A DNA stretch of 64,000 nucleotides from Helicobacter bilis (GCF_001999985.1 NZ_CP019645.1:2418001-2482000); one strand, 5' to 3'. Positions 30,929 to 41,639 are shown, numbered from the stretch's first letter. Made by a program: numbers and translations. The notes: generated by a model not told the origin, from the sequence alone.

Positions 30929-33900
30929 CTAAAACTTATACTGCAATCTCACATCACCTTTAACACCAAAGTTACCTTGTATATCAAATAGGCTAGAGAT
31001 TCCATACTGCAGGGATAAATCATAGTCAAACTTATTATACCCAGTGAAATTCAGCTGAAAGCCAAGCGTATTATTACGCAAATCATAGCCCATAAAGTTT
31101 TGTGCGTTGCTAAGGCTTACAAAGATTTGATCACCAGAGCTATACACCCCTTGCTTTGCGATGACTTGTGCGCTATATATCGCATTCTCTTTTACAATGC
31201 TATATTCCACACCAGCCCCAATCGCAAGATTAAAATCATTATATGCTTTTTGCTTATAAGTCGTGCCACTAAACGCACCGATACCATTAAAGCCGATATT
31301 AATAAGCCCCACTGGCTTTAACACCTGCTTAAACTCTCCAAGTGTCCCAAAGTCAAACTTATACTTATAATACGAGCTCCACAACCAGCCAAATGTCCCA
31401 GCTCTCATGCTATCACTTGGCATGTTATTTTGAGATTCTATAGTTTTATTGCTATCCATATAGCTAAAGTTCATATTGCTTTGGACTTCATGCACTTCTT
31501 GTATATCAGTATTGACATAGAATCCGACATTATAAAACAACGAAGTATCTTTGATACCACTAAGGCTATAGTTTGACCCACCGATACCAGCCATAGCACC
31601 GATTAAGTAGTCATTACTACCAAAGCTAAAGAGTCTATCATAGCCTAAGTTTGTGCCATAAAACACGAGATTCCCACCACTTTGTCCAAAGTAGCCGCCA
31701 CCGACATTTACCCACGCATTATTCTTTTTTCTCTGTTCTTCGATAGATTCTATAATCATGCGTATTTCATCAAAGGCACTAGGCTCTGTATCACTTGCTA
31801 CCTCTGCGTTTGCCTGTGTGTTTTGTGCGGTATTCATCACTAGCTTATATTTTGAAAAGGTAGGCTGCATGACTTTTACCTGCATAACCCTTGTATTTAT
31901 CGCTTCATTATTTGCGTATAGGACTTTATTACTCATCGCAGAGCCATTGTTTGTAGCCATGTTATTCATATTTTGATTTACACCTGCAAGATAGCTATTT
32001 AACTCTTGGTGTTGATTTGCCATACCTGCCATTTGCACGAAATCATTTTTAGGATTATGCTGTATGACAATCTCTAGCAATTTATCATCATTGATATAGT
32101 TTTTTAACTCATTGTAGCTACTAGGATCTTCTTTGGTAAATTTCACTTTTACTTGTCCATCTTCTACGATAGTAACCCAATATAACGGCGTGTTATTCTC
32201 CGCAAATTCAAAATAGATTCTCTTATCCGTGCGATTATCCGTAATGCTTCCAGCAGAAATAAGTGTGTAGTATTTATTGAGCTGAAAGTCTCCATTGCCA
32301 TTACCGCTACCATTTGGTGCTTTTATGCTTTCATCTAGCTTTACATCAATGCGTGTGCCATTATCTAGCGTGAGATTTTTACCATCATTTTGCACCACTC
32401 CGTCTTGCCCCATAGTATTACCTTGCAATTTCAACGCATGGAATCTATCATCATTTGTGCCTGCTTGTGCGGCAAGTTTTGCAGGGTCAGATTCTGAATA
32501 TGCTTGATTTGTAGGGTTTGTAGCATTTTCGCTTGTAATATCTCTTGAGTTCGCACTATTACTTGCCATATTTGATATAGGCTTATTGTTTTGAGTAGGT
32601 TTGCCCACATGCTCTAAAGTCAAGCTTTGCGAGATAGAAAGATTTGCTTGTATAGGCGAAGTGATATGATTTTGTTTTGCCATATCGTGCTTTAAGATTC
32701 CAAAGTGGATTCTAGAATCTGCGTCAGTTGTAAGGCTTGTTGTATTATTACCATTATTTCCAAAGCCCTCGCGATTCATATCCCAGCTATTGACATAGAC
32801 ATTGCTACCACCTTTTGCGTCAATATCAAAGTTTTTTTGTGTGCTTTGTGTAACTTGCTTTGTCAAAGGATTCTCATTTACTTTTTCTAAATCAAGGGCA
32901 ATATATACATTACTTCCACTAGTTGCTTCAAGCTTTTTAATCTCTAGCTTTGAGCCTATCTCGGTTTGAATCTTAGTATCACCACCTTTATCAATTTTCA
33001 AAGCATTATTAGAATCTGTCTTAAAAGTTGAGTTATCAGCTATATAGAGATTATGCTTGATTCCATCTGTGCCTTTAAGCGTTACATTTGCAGAATCTTG
33101 TAGCCATACATTTTCGCCGTAGAATTTTTGAGCTTCTACACTCCCATTTTTAAATACAAAATTTGTAACATTAAATTTCGCTGTATCTTTTATATCAAAT
33201 GTTATGCTGCTTAAATTATCCGCAATGATTGTATTAGCATTTAATGCTGTATTTTCTCCATCTAATTTAATGCTATTAAAGTTATCTTTCAGTGTTAAGA
33301 TTCCACCCTCTGCGATATTGAGACTAGCTCCACCTTTCAAATCCACACTTGCAGTAATATTGCTAAGATTAGAATCTATTTTAGAGCCATCACTTGCTGT
33401 GATAGCACCTTTATATTGTGAATCTTGCAAAGCTTTGCCAAAAGCTTCAGAATCTTTTGTGAGAGATTCTTTAGCGTGGGCTGTTAGCGTGATATGGCTT
33501 TTTCCTTTAGCGTCAATATTAAACTCTTGTTCTTTACCGCCTAACTCAAAGTTTAACGCCACGCTTGAATTATTAGATTCTAACTTCTTACCATTCCCCA
33601 AAAAGCTAGAATCTTTATCTACATTGACATTCAGCTGTAAATTTGTCGCTTTTAGGTTAGAATCTATTTTTCCCCCAGTTGTTAGCACGATATTGCTAAT
33701 CTTACCATTCATAGATTCATCAGCAAAGCAATCTACCCCGCTTTTACCATTACATTGCGTATCTAGTCCGCGTTGAGTTGTGCCGGTGAGTTCAATGCCT
33801 TGCGTGGTTTTTAAAGTCGCTTCGCGTATAACTTCTTGCCTTGTGCCTTGCACTATATCGCGTGTCCCACCGCCTGTTGTCTCTTTGAATCCATCGACAA

Positions 33901-36883
33901 TGATTAGCGTGTTATCTTGGTTTTGCGAAGTGATTTTGTCGCTTACTTCAAGCTTTGAGTTTTTACCCTCTACTAAGATAGAGTTTTTAATATTGGAATC
34001 TTGTATATCTTTTGTGCCGTTTTGTATATCTTTTAGCGTGATAGATTTTAGGGTTAGGCTAGATTCATTCATTACGCCGACATTGCCGGTAATATCTGTG
34101 CTTGTGCCGGTAATATTTGATTTATCTTTTACAAAAAGATCATAATTTGTTTTTTTATCAAAGCTACCCAAAGAAGAGAGATTATCTAAGTTAAAAGTAG
34201 ATTTCTCAAAGCCTAGAGATTCTGTAACGCTTAGTTTGCCATTGCCGTTTGTTCCGCCATTGTTTCCAGTAATAATATTGTTGTCATTGCCATTCCCTTT
34301 TAAACCTTTAAAGATAAGATTCTTAACTTCAGCGGTGCTGTCCTTATCAATTTTTAAGATTGCGTCAGTTTTATGTGCTTCTCTATCAAGTGTTAAAAAG
34401 TCTGCCTTTAAACTTGCCTTATTTTTCAAATCAAGCTTAGCGTTAAAGTCATAAATGCTTGAGTTTATCTTTGTGCCGTCCGCTTCAATACTGCCTTTAA
34501 AGTGGATTGTTTGATTTGCAATTTTTTGACTTTCTATTGAAAGTTCTTTTTTCTCTACTTGTTGCTGATACTCAAAGCCATTGCCGGTGGTGTTTTCGCC
34601 GTCCTTTTTATCAATATAGTGTTTTATATTTCCGCCAAAGTTTATAGTAGATTGATTGTCTGCTTTAATGTCTGCTTCAAGTGTTGCTTCTCTACCTATA
34701 TCAAGGTTTGAGTTTTTAAGATCGACTTTGCCGATTTTAAACACTCTATGATCCCAGTCGGGCTGCTCTAGTGTGCTAGGGCGACTTAAGTCCATCCAGC
34801 TAGGCAACAGACTGCCTTCTGCTTTTTTTACAAGTTCCAAAAGATTATGTTTTACGCTTGAGCTGCCGAGACTCACCATTATATCTTCTCTAATATATGC
34901 ATGAGTTGTAGGGTGTCCTTGCAGCACGACTTTACCATCATCTACTTGTAACCCCTTGACATTCACATTCCCATCAAAGATTAGTGCAGCTTTGTTCTCA
35001 TCTGTTAATGGTTTATCATCGCCTTTATAGATAAGGTTTATATTATTGTTACTGCTTGAATTATCTTTTTTGGAATCTGTGCTTTGTCCAAAACTTGCAT
35101 GGATAATGGTATCCGCTTTTTCTTGTGTTTTATTTTTATCTGTGCCGTAGCCGTAACCCTCTATGACTATATTGCTTTTATTAGTATCTCCCGTTTCAGT
35201 ATTTATAATATTTGCAAAGGCGTCGTTACTAGAGATAGTATTTAGTGTTAGCGTGTTACCCTTTAAGTCTAAGTTCCCACCGCCATTGCCAAAGTAGATT
35301 CCAAGATTTTCTGTTGTGTCTTGTTTTAATTCAAAATGGTTTTGAAAATCTGTATCCAGTTTCGGTGGTTTATATTCCGCACCAAAGGCTTGTGCTTTGC
35401 CCTTTACTAGCTCTAAAGTCCCACGCCCACTTGTGAGATATACGCCATTAAAGGCTTGAGAATCAGTATCAAAGATGACTTTTCCGTCGCCTACGCGTAA
35501 ATAGCCGTATTTATTCTCGCTTGGGGTTTGTGTATATTTAGTTTTAATGACTAGTGTGCCTTTACCGACTTTATGTAAAGAGTCATTTACCCCTGTTTTA
35601 CCATTTACAAAGCCTAGCTCCCACTCTACCTTTACCTTTTCATCAATATCAAGCCCTGCACCATCAAAGCCAAATATACCGCCATTGGCTTGACTATTGC
35701 CGTTAGCACTGCCGCTTGTAACTTTATATATGGTTTCGCTTTGCCCCTCTTTTGCTTTAAATACAAAGCCACCGATATTTCCGCTATCTGCCAGTCGTAT
35801 ATTTTCCTTTGCTGTAAGATTCCCACCACCACTAAAGACTATGTCTTTATCGTTTTGTTTGCCCGTCCATCGTCCATTTTGAAAGCCATTGCTTTCATAA
35901 GTCCATGAATTCCCCCCTAAATCCAAAGCCTGTTCATGTTCCTTTTTAAACTTCTCAAAATCTGCTTTAGTCGCTATTGCCACACCGGCATATCCAGCAC
36001 CCAATAAGTCCGCCGATGAAGTAACGCCAAAAACTTGCCACTTTTTCTCTTTTTGATTGTAGATATAAAATGCTGAGCCACTATCACCGGGGGTTATGCC
36101 GTTATACCATGTTAAATCCGTGCGTTGTGCTGCTTTAAGCCCCCAAGCACCCGTTACCTTTGATTGTGCGTAAATAATCTCATCAAATTTTATCGCTCCA
36201 AAGCTCCCTCCACGAAGTCCTGTGCCACCGAAAATACCAGCTTTATCAAAGCCTTCTCCATCTTGGTGAGCACCATCTCTAAGGCTTAAACGCCCTTGTC
36301 CTGCTTGAAAAATATAATATGTGCCATCGCTATTTTGATAATCTTCTAATGCTTTTTTTAAGGCTTCTAGATTCTTTTTTTCTTCTTCAGGTGATAGCTT
36401 ATTGCCTCCATTTGTTTCTGGCAGTTTAGCATCAAACAACTCAGTTTCACCCTCTACAATATACTTATTAAAACGCAAGAATTTTACATCAAGTCCATTA
36501 TTGCTATATTCCTTAGGTCTACCATAGTAGCTATTTCCCCATTTGAGTTGTCCCTCTCCATTTAGTGTATTTGGATCAGTTATTTGTTTCACATGCGTAG
36601 CGGTAATGGCAAAATTCCGCCCTAGTGCAGTAGAGTTTCCATTATTACTGCGTGCGGATTGATCGATTATAGGTGATTGGAAATCAACGGACACACCCGG
36701 TGTTTTACTTGAATGCAATATCACATTTTGTGCCCCTGCACCGAATACGCCTTTATTTTGTCCAAAATCCAAAAAATCACGATAGAAAAAATGCTCGTTA
36801 CGAATGTCTTGTGCTTTTAGACTAGTCATCACGCCTAAATAACCAGCAAGGGCTACTGCGATCCACTTTTTCTTCTGCAACAT
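30929..36883 (-). CDS. Giant S6-type serine protease autotransporter
   Basis: 1984 aa. Signal peptide ends near SLKAQ (25). The N-terminal protease domain resembles IgA1-protease/SPATE (S6) enzymes: His97 (AITATHVKQ), Asp132 (GLDVKFLRF) and Ser268 in TPGDSGSAFY form the expected triad. The passenger (about 350-1600) is a long beta-helix-like, Gly/Asn/Ser-rich region with only two cysteines (QCNGKSGVDCFAD). The C-terminal about 280 residues form a beta-barrel ending in Phe (VRLQYKF). ATG follows AAAAGGA. An A13 tract lies about 83 bp upstream. It should be a secreted or surface protease; the substrate is unknown. It lies within the segment that splits pgeF. Confidence 0.88.
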   Translation of the reverse strand: MLQKKKWIAVALAGYLGVMTSLKAQDIRNEHFFYRDFLDFGQNKGVFGAGAQNVILHSSKTPGVSVDFQSPIIDQSARSNNGNSTALGRNFAITATHVKQITDPNTLNGEGQLKWGNSYYGRPKEYSNNGLDVKFLRFNKYIVEGETELFDAKLPETNGGNKLSPEEEKKNLEALKKALEDYQNSDGTYYIFQAGQGRLSLRDGAHQDGEGFDKAGIFGGTGLRGGSFGAIKFDEIIYAQSKVTGAWGLKAAQRTDLTWYNGITPGDSGSAFYIYNQKEKKWQVFGVTSSADLLGAGYAGVAIATKADFEKFKKEHEQALDLGGNSWTYESNGFQNGRWTGKQNDKDIVFSGGGNLTAKENIRLADSGNIGGFVFKAKEGQSETIYKVTSGSANGNSQANGGIFGFDGAGLDIDEKVKVEWELGFVNGKTGVNDSLHKVGKGTLVIKTKYTQTPSENKYGYLRVGDGKVIFDTDSQAFNGVYLTSGRGTLELVKGKAQAFGAEYKPPKLDTDFQNHFELKQDTTENLGIYFGNGGGNLDLKGNTLTLNTISSNDAFANIINTETGDTNKSNIVIEGYGYGTDKNKTQEKADTIIHASFGQSTDSKKDNSSSNNNINLIYKGDDKPLTDENKAALIFDGNVNVKGLQVDDGKVVLQGHPTTHAYIREDIMVSLGSSSVKHNLLELVKKAEGSLLPSWMDLSRPSTLEQPDWDHRVFKIGKVDLKNSNLDIGREATLEADIKADNQSTINFGGNIKHYIDKKDGENTTGNGFEYQQQVEKKELSIESQKIANQTIHFKGSIEADGTKINSSIYDFNAKLDLKNKASLKADFLTLDREAHKTDAILKIDKDSTAEVKNLIFKGLKGNGNDNNIITGNNGGTNGNGKLSVTESLGFEKSTFNLDNLSSLGSFDKKTNYDLFVKDKSNITGTSTDITGNVGVMNESSLTLKSITLKDIQNGTKDIQDSNIKNSILVEGKNSKLEVSDKITSQNQDNTLIIVDGFKETTGGGTRDIVQGTRQEVIREATLKTTQGIELTGTTQRGLDTQCNGKSGVDCFADESMNGKISNIVLTTGGKIDSNLKATNLQLNVNVDKDSSFLGNGKKLESNNSSVALNFELGGKEQEFNIDAKGKSHITLTAHAKESLTKDSEAFGKALQDSQYKGAITASDGSKIDSNLSNITASVDLKGGASLNIAEGGILTLKDNFNSIKLDGENTALNANTIIADNLSSITFDIKDTAKFNVTNFVFKNGSVEAQKFYGENVWLQDSANVTLKGTDGIKHNLYIADNSTFKTDSNNALKIDKGGDTKIQTEIGSKLEIKKLEATSGSNVYIALDLEKVNENPLTKQVTQSTQKNFDIDAKGGSNVYVNSWDMNREGFGNNGNNTTSLTTDADSRIHFGILKHDMAKQNHITSPIQANLSISQSLTLEHVGKPTQNNKPISNMASNSANSRDITSENATNPTNQAYSESDPAKLAAQAGTNDDRFHALKLQGNTMGQDGVVQNDGKNLTLDNGTRIDVKLDESIKAPNGSGNGNGDFQLNKYYTLISAGSITDNRTDKRIYFEFAENNTPLYWVTIVEDGQVKVKFTKEDPSSYNELKNYINDDKLLEIVIQHNPKNDFVQMAGMANQHQELNSYLAGVNQNMNNMATNNGSAMSNKVLYANNEAINTRVMQVKVMQPTFSKYKLVMNTAQNTQANAEVASDTEPSAFDEIRMIIESIEEQRKKNNAWVNVGGGYFGQSGGNLVFYGTNLGYDRLFSFGSNDYLIGAMAGIGGSNYSLSGIKDTSLFYNVGFYVNTDIQEVHEVQSNMNFSYMDSNKTIESQNNMPSDSMRAGTFGWLWSSYYKYKFDFGTLGEFKQVLKPVGLINIGFNGIGAFSGTTYKQKAYNDFNLAIGAGVEYSIVKENAIYSAQVIAKQGVYSSGDQIFVSLSNAQNFMGYDLRNNTLGFQLNFTGYNKFDYDLSLQYGISSLFDIQGNFGVKGDVRLQYKF

Positions 36884-37282
36884 ATATGTCCTTTTGATAT
36901 AGTTTTGGTTAAATAAATATGAAAATTATGCGATGATAGCATGTTTTGTGCCATGTTTGTTTAACAAAAAAAAAAAAACGATTTTCTGCAGAATCTTGCC
37001 CTATTTTGCGATGAAACTTTGTGTTAATGATTATTATTTTATTTTGAGATTTTAGGACGAAAAGTTTTGAAATTTAGTTAAGCAAAAATTTTTCGCTATG
37101 CTTAAAATGACAAAACAGACTCTTTTGCTAGTTGCTTTAAAAAGGTAGCGAAGATCTAAGTTTCTAGATTTCAAAGTAAAAGATTAACATACTTTGCGTA
37201 GTATAAAACTTTTTATGTTTAAGTTTAATAGAGTAAGGTATATTACCAATTATTTTGATTATACTAATACGAAAGGAATAAT
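36884..37282. promoter_or_regulatory. Divergent promoter region with an A13 tract and a repeat fragment
   Basis: 399 bp between the autotransporter and the DUF815 gene. A run of 13 A (36966-36978) lies 83 bp before the autotransporter start, a position where length changes could alter promoter spacing. TTTTTCGCTATGCTTAAAATGACA (about 37090-37112) is a degenerate copy of the dispersed repeat seen at 41341-41416. Confidence 0.5.
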
Positions 37283-38128
37283 ATGCTTGGTTTTAATGAC
37301 TTATTGAATCTATTTAGCACAGACATAGAGTGGAATACACATAAAGCCGCAGTGTTTCGCTACTCACATGGTTTTTGCTATTTTCATGCGATAGAGAGAT
37401 TGCCAAAGATAGACGCACAAAAGCTAATAGGCGTGAGAGAAAATTATGAGTTATTAGAAAATAATACAAGAAATTTCTGTGAAAATAGCCCTGCTGCAAA
37501 TGCACTTTTATGGGGTGCAAGGGGCTGTGGTAAAAGCTCTATTGTAAAAGCGGTATGCTATGAATACGCAAATAAATATCCAAATCTTCGTGTGCTTGAG
37601 GTTGAGAGTAAAGATATTGCGATTTTGCCGCTTTTATTTGATTGTATGCGTTTGCTTAGGGAATATAAATTCATTGTGTTTTGCGATGACTTGACTTTTA
37701 ATGCAAATACTTCCACATATCATGGGTTAAAAAGCACACTTGATGGTTCTATGGAGCAACAAGCAGAAAATATACTCATATATGCTACTTCAAATCTGCG
37801 GCATTTAATGCCAGAAAAGGCGGATTTAAACATGCTGCATACACAAGATTCTATACATGAAGTCCTTGCTTTAAGCGATAGATTCCCATTGCAGATTGGC
37901 TTTTATGACAATGGGCAAAAAGAGTATTTAGAAATACTAGAGCATTTAATAAGAGAAGAAAATAGCGATTTATCACAAGAGATGATAACATATATCATGC
38001 AAGAAATAAAGCAAGATTCTCTAAACTTTGCTACAAAAATTGGCAATAGAAATCCACGCACAGCAAAAAGCTACTATGCCCTAAATCATGCTAGAATCCT
38101 AAATTTCATAAAGACTAAGAATGACTAA
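37283..38128 (+). CDS. DUF815-family ATP-binding protein
   Basis: 281 aa AAA-like ATPase. The Walker A motif GARGCGKS is at residues 78-85, and an acidic Walker B-like FIVFCDDLTF follows at about 150. The STYHGLKSTLDGSMEQQAEN and ILIYATSNLRHLMPEK segments (sensor region) are typical of DUF815. Function is not established. It has a strong AAGGAA ribosome site, and the pgeF 5' half starts 18 bp downstream, so the two formed an operon. Confidence 0.82.
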   Translation: MLGFNDLLNLFSTDIEWNTHKAAVFRYSHGFCYFHAIERLPKIDAQKLIGVRENYELLENNTRNFCENSPAANALLWGARGCGKSSIVKAVCYEYANKYPNLRVLEVESKDIAILPLLFDCMRLLREYKFIVFCDDLTFNANTSTYHGLKSTLDGSMEQQAENILIYATSNLRHLMPEKADLNMLHTQDSIHEVLALSDRFPLQIGFYDNGQKEYLEILEHLIREENSDLSQEMITYIMQEIKQDSLNFATKIGNRNPRTAKSYYALNHARILNFIKTKND

Positions 38129-38146
38129 TAAGATATAAGGGAAGGT

Positions 38147-38420
38147 ATGCAAAAAGATTTTTTTACAAGTCAAAATAGTAAGCTTTTTTGCAACACAGGA
38201 TTACATTTTGTGCTAACAAATCGCTATCATGGCGTAAGTAATGCCCCATATAATAATCTCAATCTCGCCTATCATGTCGGTGATAACTTAGAATCTGTAA
38301 AGAAAAATCGAGCATATATCATGCAAAAATACTATGAAAATAAAACGCTTTTGTATCTTAATCAAATCCATTCTAATACTATCTTTACTATACGAGAAAA
38401 TAGGGGTATATTAGAATCTA
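38147..38420 (+). pseudogene. pgeF: N-terminal third of PgeF/YfiH
   Basis: MQKDFFTSQNSKLF, HFVLTNRYHGVSN, NLAYHVGDN and LYLNQIHSNTIF match the YfiH N-terminus. After ILES (ending in TTAGAATCTA, 38411-38420) the frame continues for about 50 unrelated residues (PLWVGAGFGVHFNKKLDSV) to a stop at 38569. The missing part is at 30216-30791, inverted. Ribosome site GGGAAGGT is intact, so a short, presumably non-functional peptide is made. Confidence 0.85.
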
Positions 38421-38840
38421 CACCTTTATGGGTGGGTGCAGGGTTTGGGGTGCATTTTAACAAGAAATTAGATTCTGTAACAAAATATCATGTTGAGCAA
38501 AGCAAGGTATCTAATATAGAATCTAAAAAAGATATTTCGTGCTTACGCACTCAATATGACAATTTATAGTTTTTAGATTCTAAGGTTGTTTATTGTGAGA
38601 CATGACACTGATTTGTTTGGAATGATGGTAAAAAAAATCAGATGTTTTTCTTCACGCTATCAAGCTTTGAAGTTCCATTCAGGCTGGAGTTAAATTTTTG
38701 AAGCTGTATTCCATAGATGCTGTTGCAGAGGCTTGATAGTCGGTTGCAACCTTAATTATTACATTATTATAACACCCAGTTATTGATACAAGGGTTTAAG
38801 GCATATTTATTTACAACAAGCAATATTTTAATATATAGTT
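38421..38840. other. Rearrangement-edge region with repeat and remnant frames
   Basis: Directly after the pgeF break. It contains a 31-nt copy of the dispersed repeat (38531-38561, reverse complement of 41341-41371), and an inverted pair CTATCAAGC/GCTTGATAG near 38660-38740. Short, interrupted frames on both strands (for example LWVGAGFGV on +) hint at leftover outer-membrane-protein coding sequence, but I cannot identify it. Confidence 0.4.
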
Positions 38841-39392
38841 TTATATAAATCCCTTGCCACAGCGACCAACATTTTGCAGGGAAAAGTTTAGAGATTCGCT
38901 ATATAATTCATCATCAATAAAAACTTTTTGTGCTTGTAAAATCAAAGTAGAACAAGTTTGGCTAAACTGCAAAATATCCTTAAAATCACAGAAAAATGCA
39001 ACTTTCACACCTTCAACACATGGGGGATAATCTTTTGCAATCTCTATTGTTGGAATCTTATAGGTTGATGCTTCACTTATATTATAAGGCAATTCTGTGC
39101 TTGTTTGCTGCATTGATTCTAAGAAGTCTGGTTGCACCGTGCATATTGTCGCCTTTTTTGTGAGTTTTGCATTCAGCAAGGTATCCTTCATATCGCCATT
39201 ACTCTTATTCATAATGCTTATACCAAATATCATAGGTGTAGCACAAAGTGGTGCAAAAAAGCTAAATGGTGTAAGGTTTATTATGTCGGCATTACTCTTT
39301 GTGCTTATCCATGCAATGGGTCGTGGTGTGATAGAATTGCTTAGAATCTTATAGTTTGCAAGTGGTGTTGAGGTGGAAATATCAAGCAACAT
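38841..39392 (-). CDS. Flavin-reductase-like FMN-binding split-barrel protein
   Basis: 183 aa. ITPRPIAWISTKSNADIINL and PFSFFAPLCATPMIFGISI are the characteristic flavin reductase/FMN-binding blocks; KDTLLNAKLTKKATI follows as in the family. Probably binds FMN and acts as an NAD(P)H:flavin oxidoreductase or related protein; partner unknown. It lies downstream of actP, separated by a good terminator. Confidence 0.75.
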   Translation of the reverse strand: MLLDISTSTPLANYKILSNSITPRPIAWISTKSNADIINLTPFSFFAPLCATPMIFGISIMNKSNGDMKDTLLNAKLTKKATICTVQPDFLESMQQTSTELPYNISEASTYKIPTIEIAKDYPPCVEGVKVAFFCDFKDILQFSQTCSTLILQAQKVFIDDELYSESLNFSLQNVGRCGKGFI

Positions 39393-39454
39393 TATAATCC
39401 TTATATGGCGAGTTTATGATAAGTAGATTATGAGATAATTCCGCACAAGTGTAG

Positions 39455-39504
39455 CAAAAAACTAGCTATTTTGCAACTCTATTTTGAGAGAGAAAATAGC
39501 TAGT
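39455..39504 (-). terminator. Rho-independent terminator after actP
   Basis: A perfect 12-bp stem, ACTAGCTATTTT (39461-39472) with AAAATAGCTAGT (39493-39504), loop of 20 nt, followed on the minus strand by TTTTT. It lies 68 bp past the actP stop. Confidence 0.75.
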
Positions 39505-39571
39505 CAGTAAAGAATCTTTACAGGTAAGTTTGGTTTAGAATCTTATGTTGTAAAATTTAGACTAACAGATT

Positions 39572-41233
39572 CTAATGCGCCACAGCTTCACTTATACCAA
39601 TGCCTGTTTGAGCTCTAAAGTCTTGTGCTTTAAAGCCTTGCTTATCAATGATTGATCTCTCGCTAGAATCTAACCTAGAGATAATAATGATTGATAAAAA
39701 TGCGATAGGCATACTAAAGATAGCAGGGTGTTTATATGGGAAAATTGCCTCTTCAAAATGCAAGACATCAACCCATACGCTAGGGCTAAGTAGCACGAGT
39801 AATAACACTGATAAAAGCCCGATTAAACCACCATAAAGCACGCCATTTGTTGTGAGATTTTTCCAATAAATGCAAAGCAAGATAATAGGAAAATTCACAC
39901 TTGCAGCAATAGCAAATGCAAGTCCAACGGTAAAGGCTACATTTTGCCCTTGAAACACAATCCCAAGCAGTATAGCCAACACGCCAAGTCCAATAGTCGA
40001 AGCTTTTGTAACGCGCATTTCAAGCTTTGGATCGCATTTACCATCTTTTATAACATTTACAAATAAATCGTGGCTAATCGCACTTGCCCCTGAAATAGCA
40101 AGTCCCGCTACAACTGCCAAAATTGTAGCAAATGCCACCGCTGAAATGAAACCATAAAGCACATTACCACCTAGCACTTTAGACAATGCGACGGCTTCCA
40201 TGTTTGCAGCAACACTGAATTTACCATCAACGATAAATTCTGGATTCCCGATTAATAAAGCAATAGCACCAAACCCAATAAGAAAGGTAAGTATATAAAA
40301 ATAGCCTATAAGTCCGGTAGCAAAGAAGACTGACTTTCTTGCTTCTTTTGCGTCTTTAACCGTGAAAAATCGCATAAGAATATGTGGTAATCCAGCAGTC
40401 CCAAACATTAATGCTAAACCAAGAGAGATAGCAGATACTGGATCAGGTAGAAATGTCCCGGGCGACATTATGGCTTCACCTTTTGCATGATTTTGTATTG
40501 CCATTTCAAAATAATGTTGCAAGTTAAAGCCAGTAAGATACAAAACCATAATAGCCATAAAACTTGCACCGCCAAGCAATAAACATGCTTTAATGATTTG
40601 CACCCATGTTGTAGCGTGCATTCCCCCAAAGGTAACATAGCATATCATTAAGATTCCAACTAATATTACAGCCGTGCTATACGGCAGACCAAAAAGCACT
40701 TGTATAAGCCCACCAGCCCCTACCATTTGAGCGATTAAGTAGAACACGATAACGCTTAAAGCAGAGATTGCTGAGATTGTTCTCACCTTTTTAGATTCTA
40801 AACGATAGGCGATAATATCTGCAAAAGTGTATTCACCAAGATTTCTAAACTTTTCAGCGATTAGAAATAGCACAATAGGCCAACCAACTAAGAATCCAAT
40901 AGAATAAATCAGTCCATCAAAGCCATTCACAAACACAAGTCCAACAATACCTAAAAAGCTTGCTGCACTCATATAATCACCAGCGATTGCGATGCCATTT
41001 TGCATACCGGTAATGTTACCACCAGCGGTATAGAAAGATTGTGCTGATTGTGATTTTTTACTTGAATAATAAGTAATGCCAAGCGTTGCTAATACAAACG
41101 CTACAAACATGCTGATAGCAATGTAGTTTATCGGGGCTTTCTCCACATTGCCTACATCAATACCTGCTGCTACACACTGCATAAATAAACCATAGCTAAA
41201 TATGATTCCAAATAAAATGCCTTTTTTACTCAT
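39572..41233 (-). CDS. actP: Cation/acetate symporter ActP
   Basis: 553 aa sodium:solute symporter with about 13-14 membrane helices and a cleavable-looking N-terminus. Typical blocks: [30 protein letters not shown], and [19 protein letters not shown]. It takes up acetate and related short carboxylates with a cation. Upstream is the DUF485 gene yjcH, its usual partner; the 406-bp gap between them holds a large inverted repeat. ATG follows AAGGAGAAAG. Confidence 0.88.
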   Translation of the reverse strand: MSKKGILFGIIFSYGLFMQCVAAGIDVGNVEKAPINYIAISMFVAFVLATLGITYYSSKKSQSAQSFYTAGGNITGMQNGIAIAGDYMSAASFLGIVGLVFVNGFDGLIYSIGFLVGWPIVLFLIAEKFRNLGEYTFADIIAYRLESKKVRTISAISALSVIVFYLIAQMVGAGGLIQVLFGLPYSTAVILVGILMICYVTFGGMHATTWVQIIKACLLLGGASFMAIMVLYLTGFNLQHYFEMAIQNHAKGEAIMSPGTFLPDPVSAISLGLALMFGTAGLPHILMRFFTVKDAKEARKSVFFATGLIGYFYILTFLIGFGAIALLIGNPEFIVDGKFSVAANMEAVALSKVLGGNVLYGFISAVAFATILAVVAGLAISGASAISHDLFVNVIKDGKCDPKLEMRVTKASTIGLGVLAILLGIVFQGQNVAFTVGLAFAIAASVNFPIILLCIYWKNLTTNGVLYGGLIGLLSVLLLVLLSPSVWVDVLHFEEAIFPYKHPAIFSMPIAFLSIIIISRLDSSERSIIDKQGFKAQDFRAQTGIGISEAVAH

Positions 41234-41340
41234 AACTTTCTCCTTATTAAAAGCTGCTTTGCTTTATAGAGCTAGATTCTGTATGTCTTTCATCGCTTTT
41301 ATTGCGATTAGATTCTGTATTGAAACTTAGAATCTATTCT

Positions 41341-41416
41341 TGTCATATTGAGTGCGTAAGCACGAAATATCTTGTTGAGATTCTATGCTAGATATTTCGC
41401 TACGCTCAATATGACA
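41341..41416. repeat. Dispersed palindromic repeat element (long hairpin)
   Basis: Arms 41341-41371 and 41391-41416 pair as TGTCATATTGAG with CTCAATATGACA (12 bp) and CGAAATATC with GATATTTCG (9 bp). The left arm recurs exactly, reverse-complemented, at 38531-38561; degenerate relatives lie near 37090 and 396. Not a gene. It sits in the yjcH-actP gap (41234-41639), which shows no other feature except clustered AGAWTCT words. Confidence 0.75.
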
Positions 41417-41639
41417 ATGTTATAGAATCTAAATTTTTCACTTACACTCTAAATTCTATGCTTATCTAAATGAGGCTAGATTCTAAAACTTTAGTATTTT
41501 GCTATCTTAAGCTATTAGAATCTAATCCTTTAGATTTCATTGCAATATAACAATCACTAAAATCTAAAATCTTGTAAAATGCACCCATAAAGGCGACAAT
41601 CTAGAATCTAAAGCACAAAATCCAAACTCCATAACACAA

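Noticed and set aside
33204-33776. 190-aa and other long frames on the + strand within the autotransporter
   Set aside because: They are antisense shadows of a highly biased coding sequence; no ribosome sites or family features.
41341-41416. Rho-independent terminator of yjcH
   Set aside because: The long hairpin is not followed by a T-run and its arm occurs elsewhere, so it is better called a dispersed repeat.
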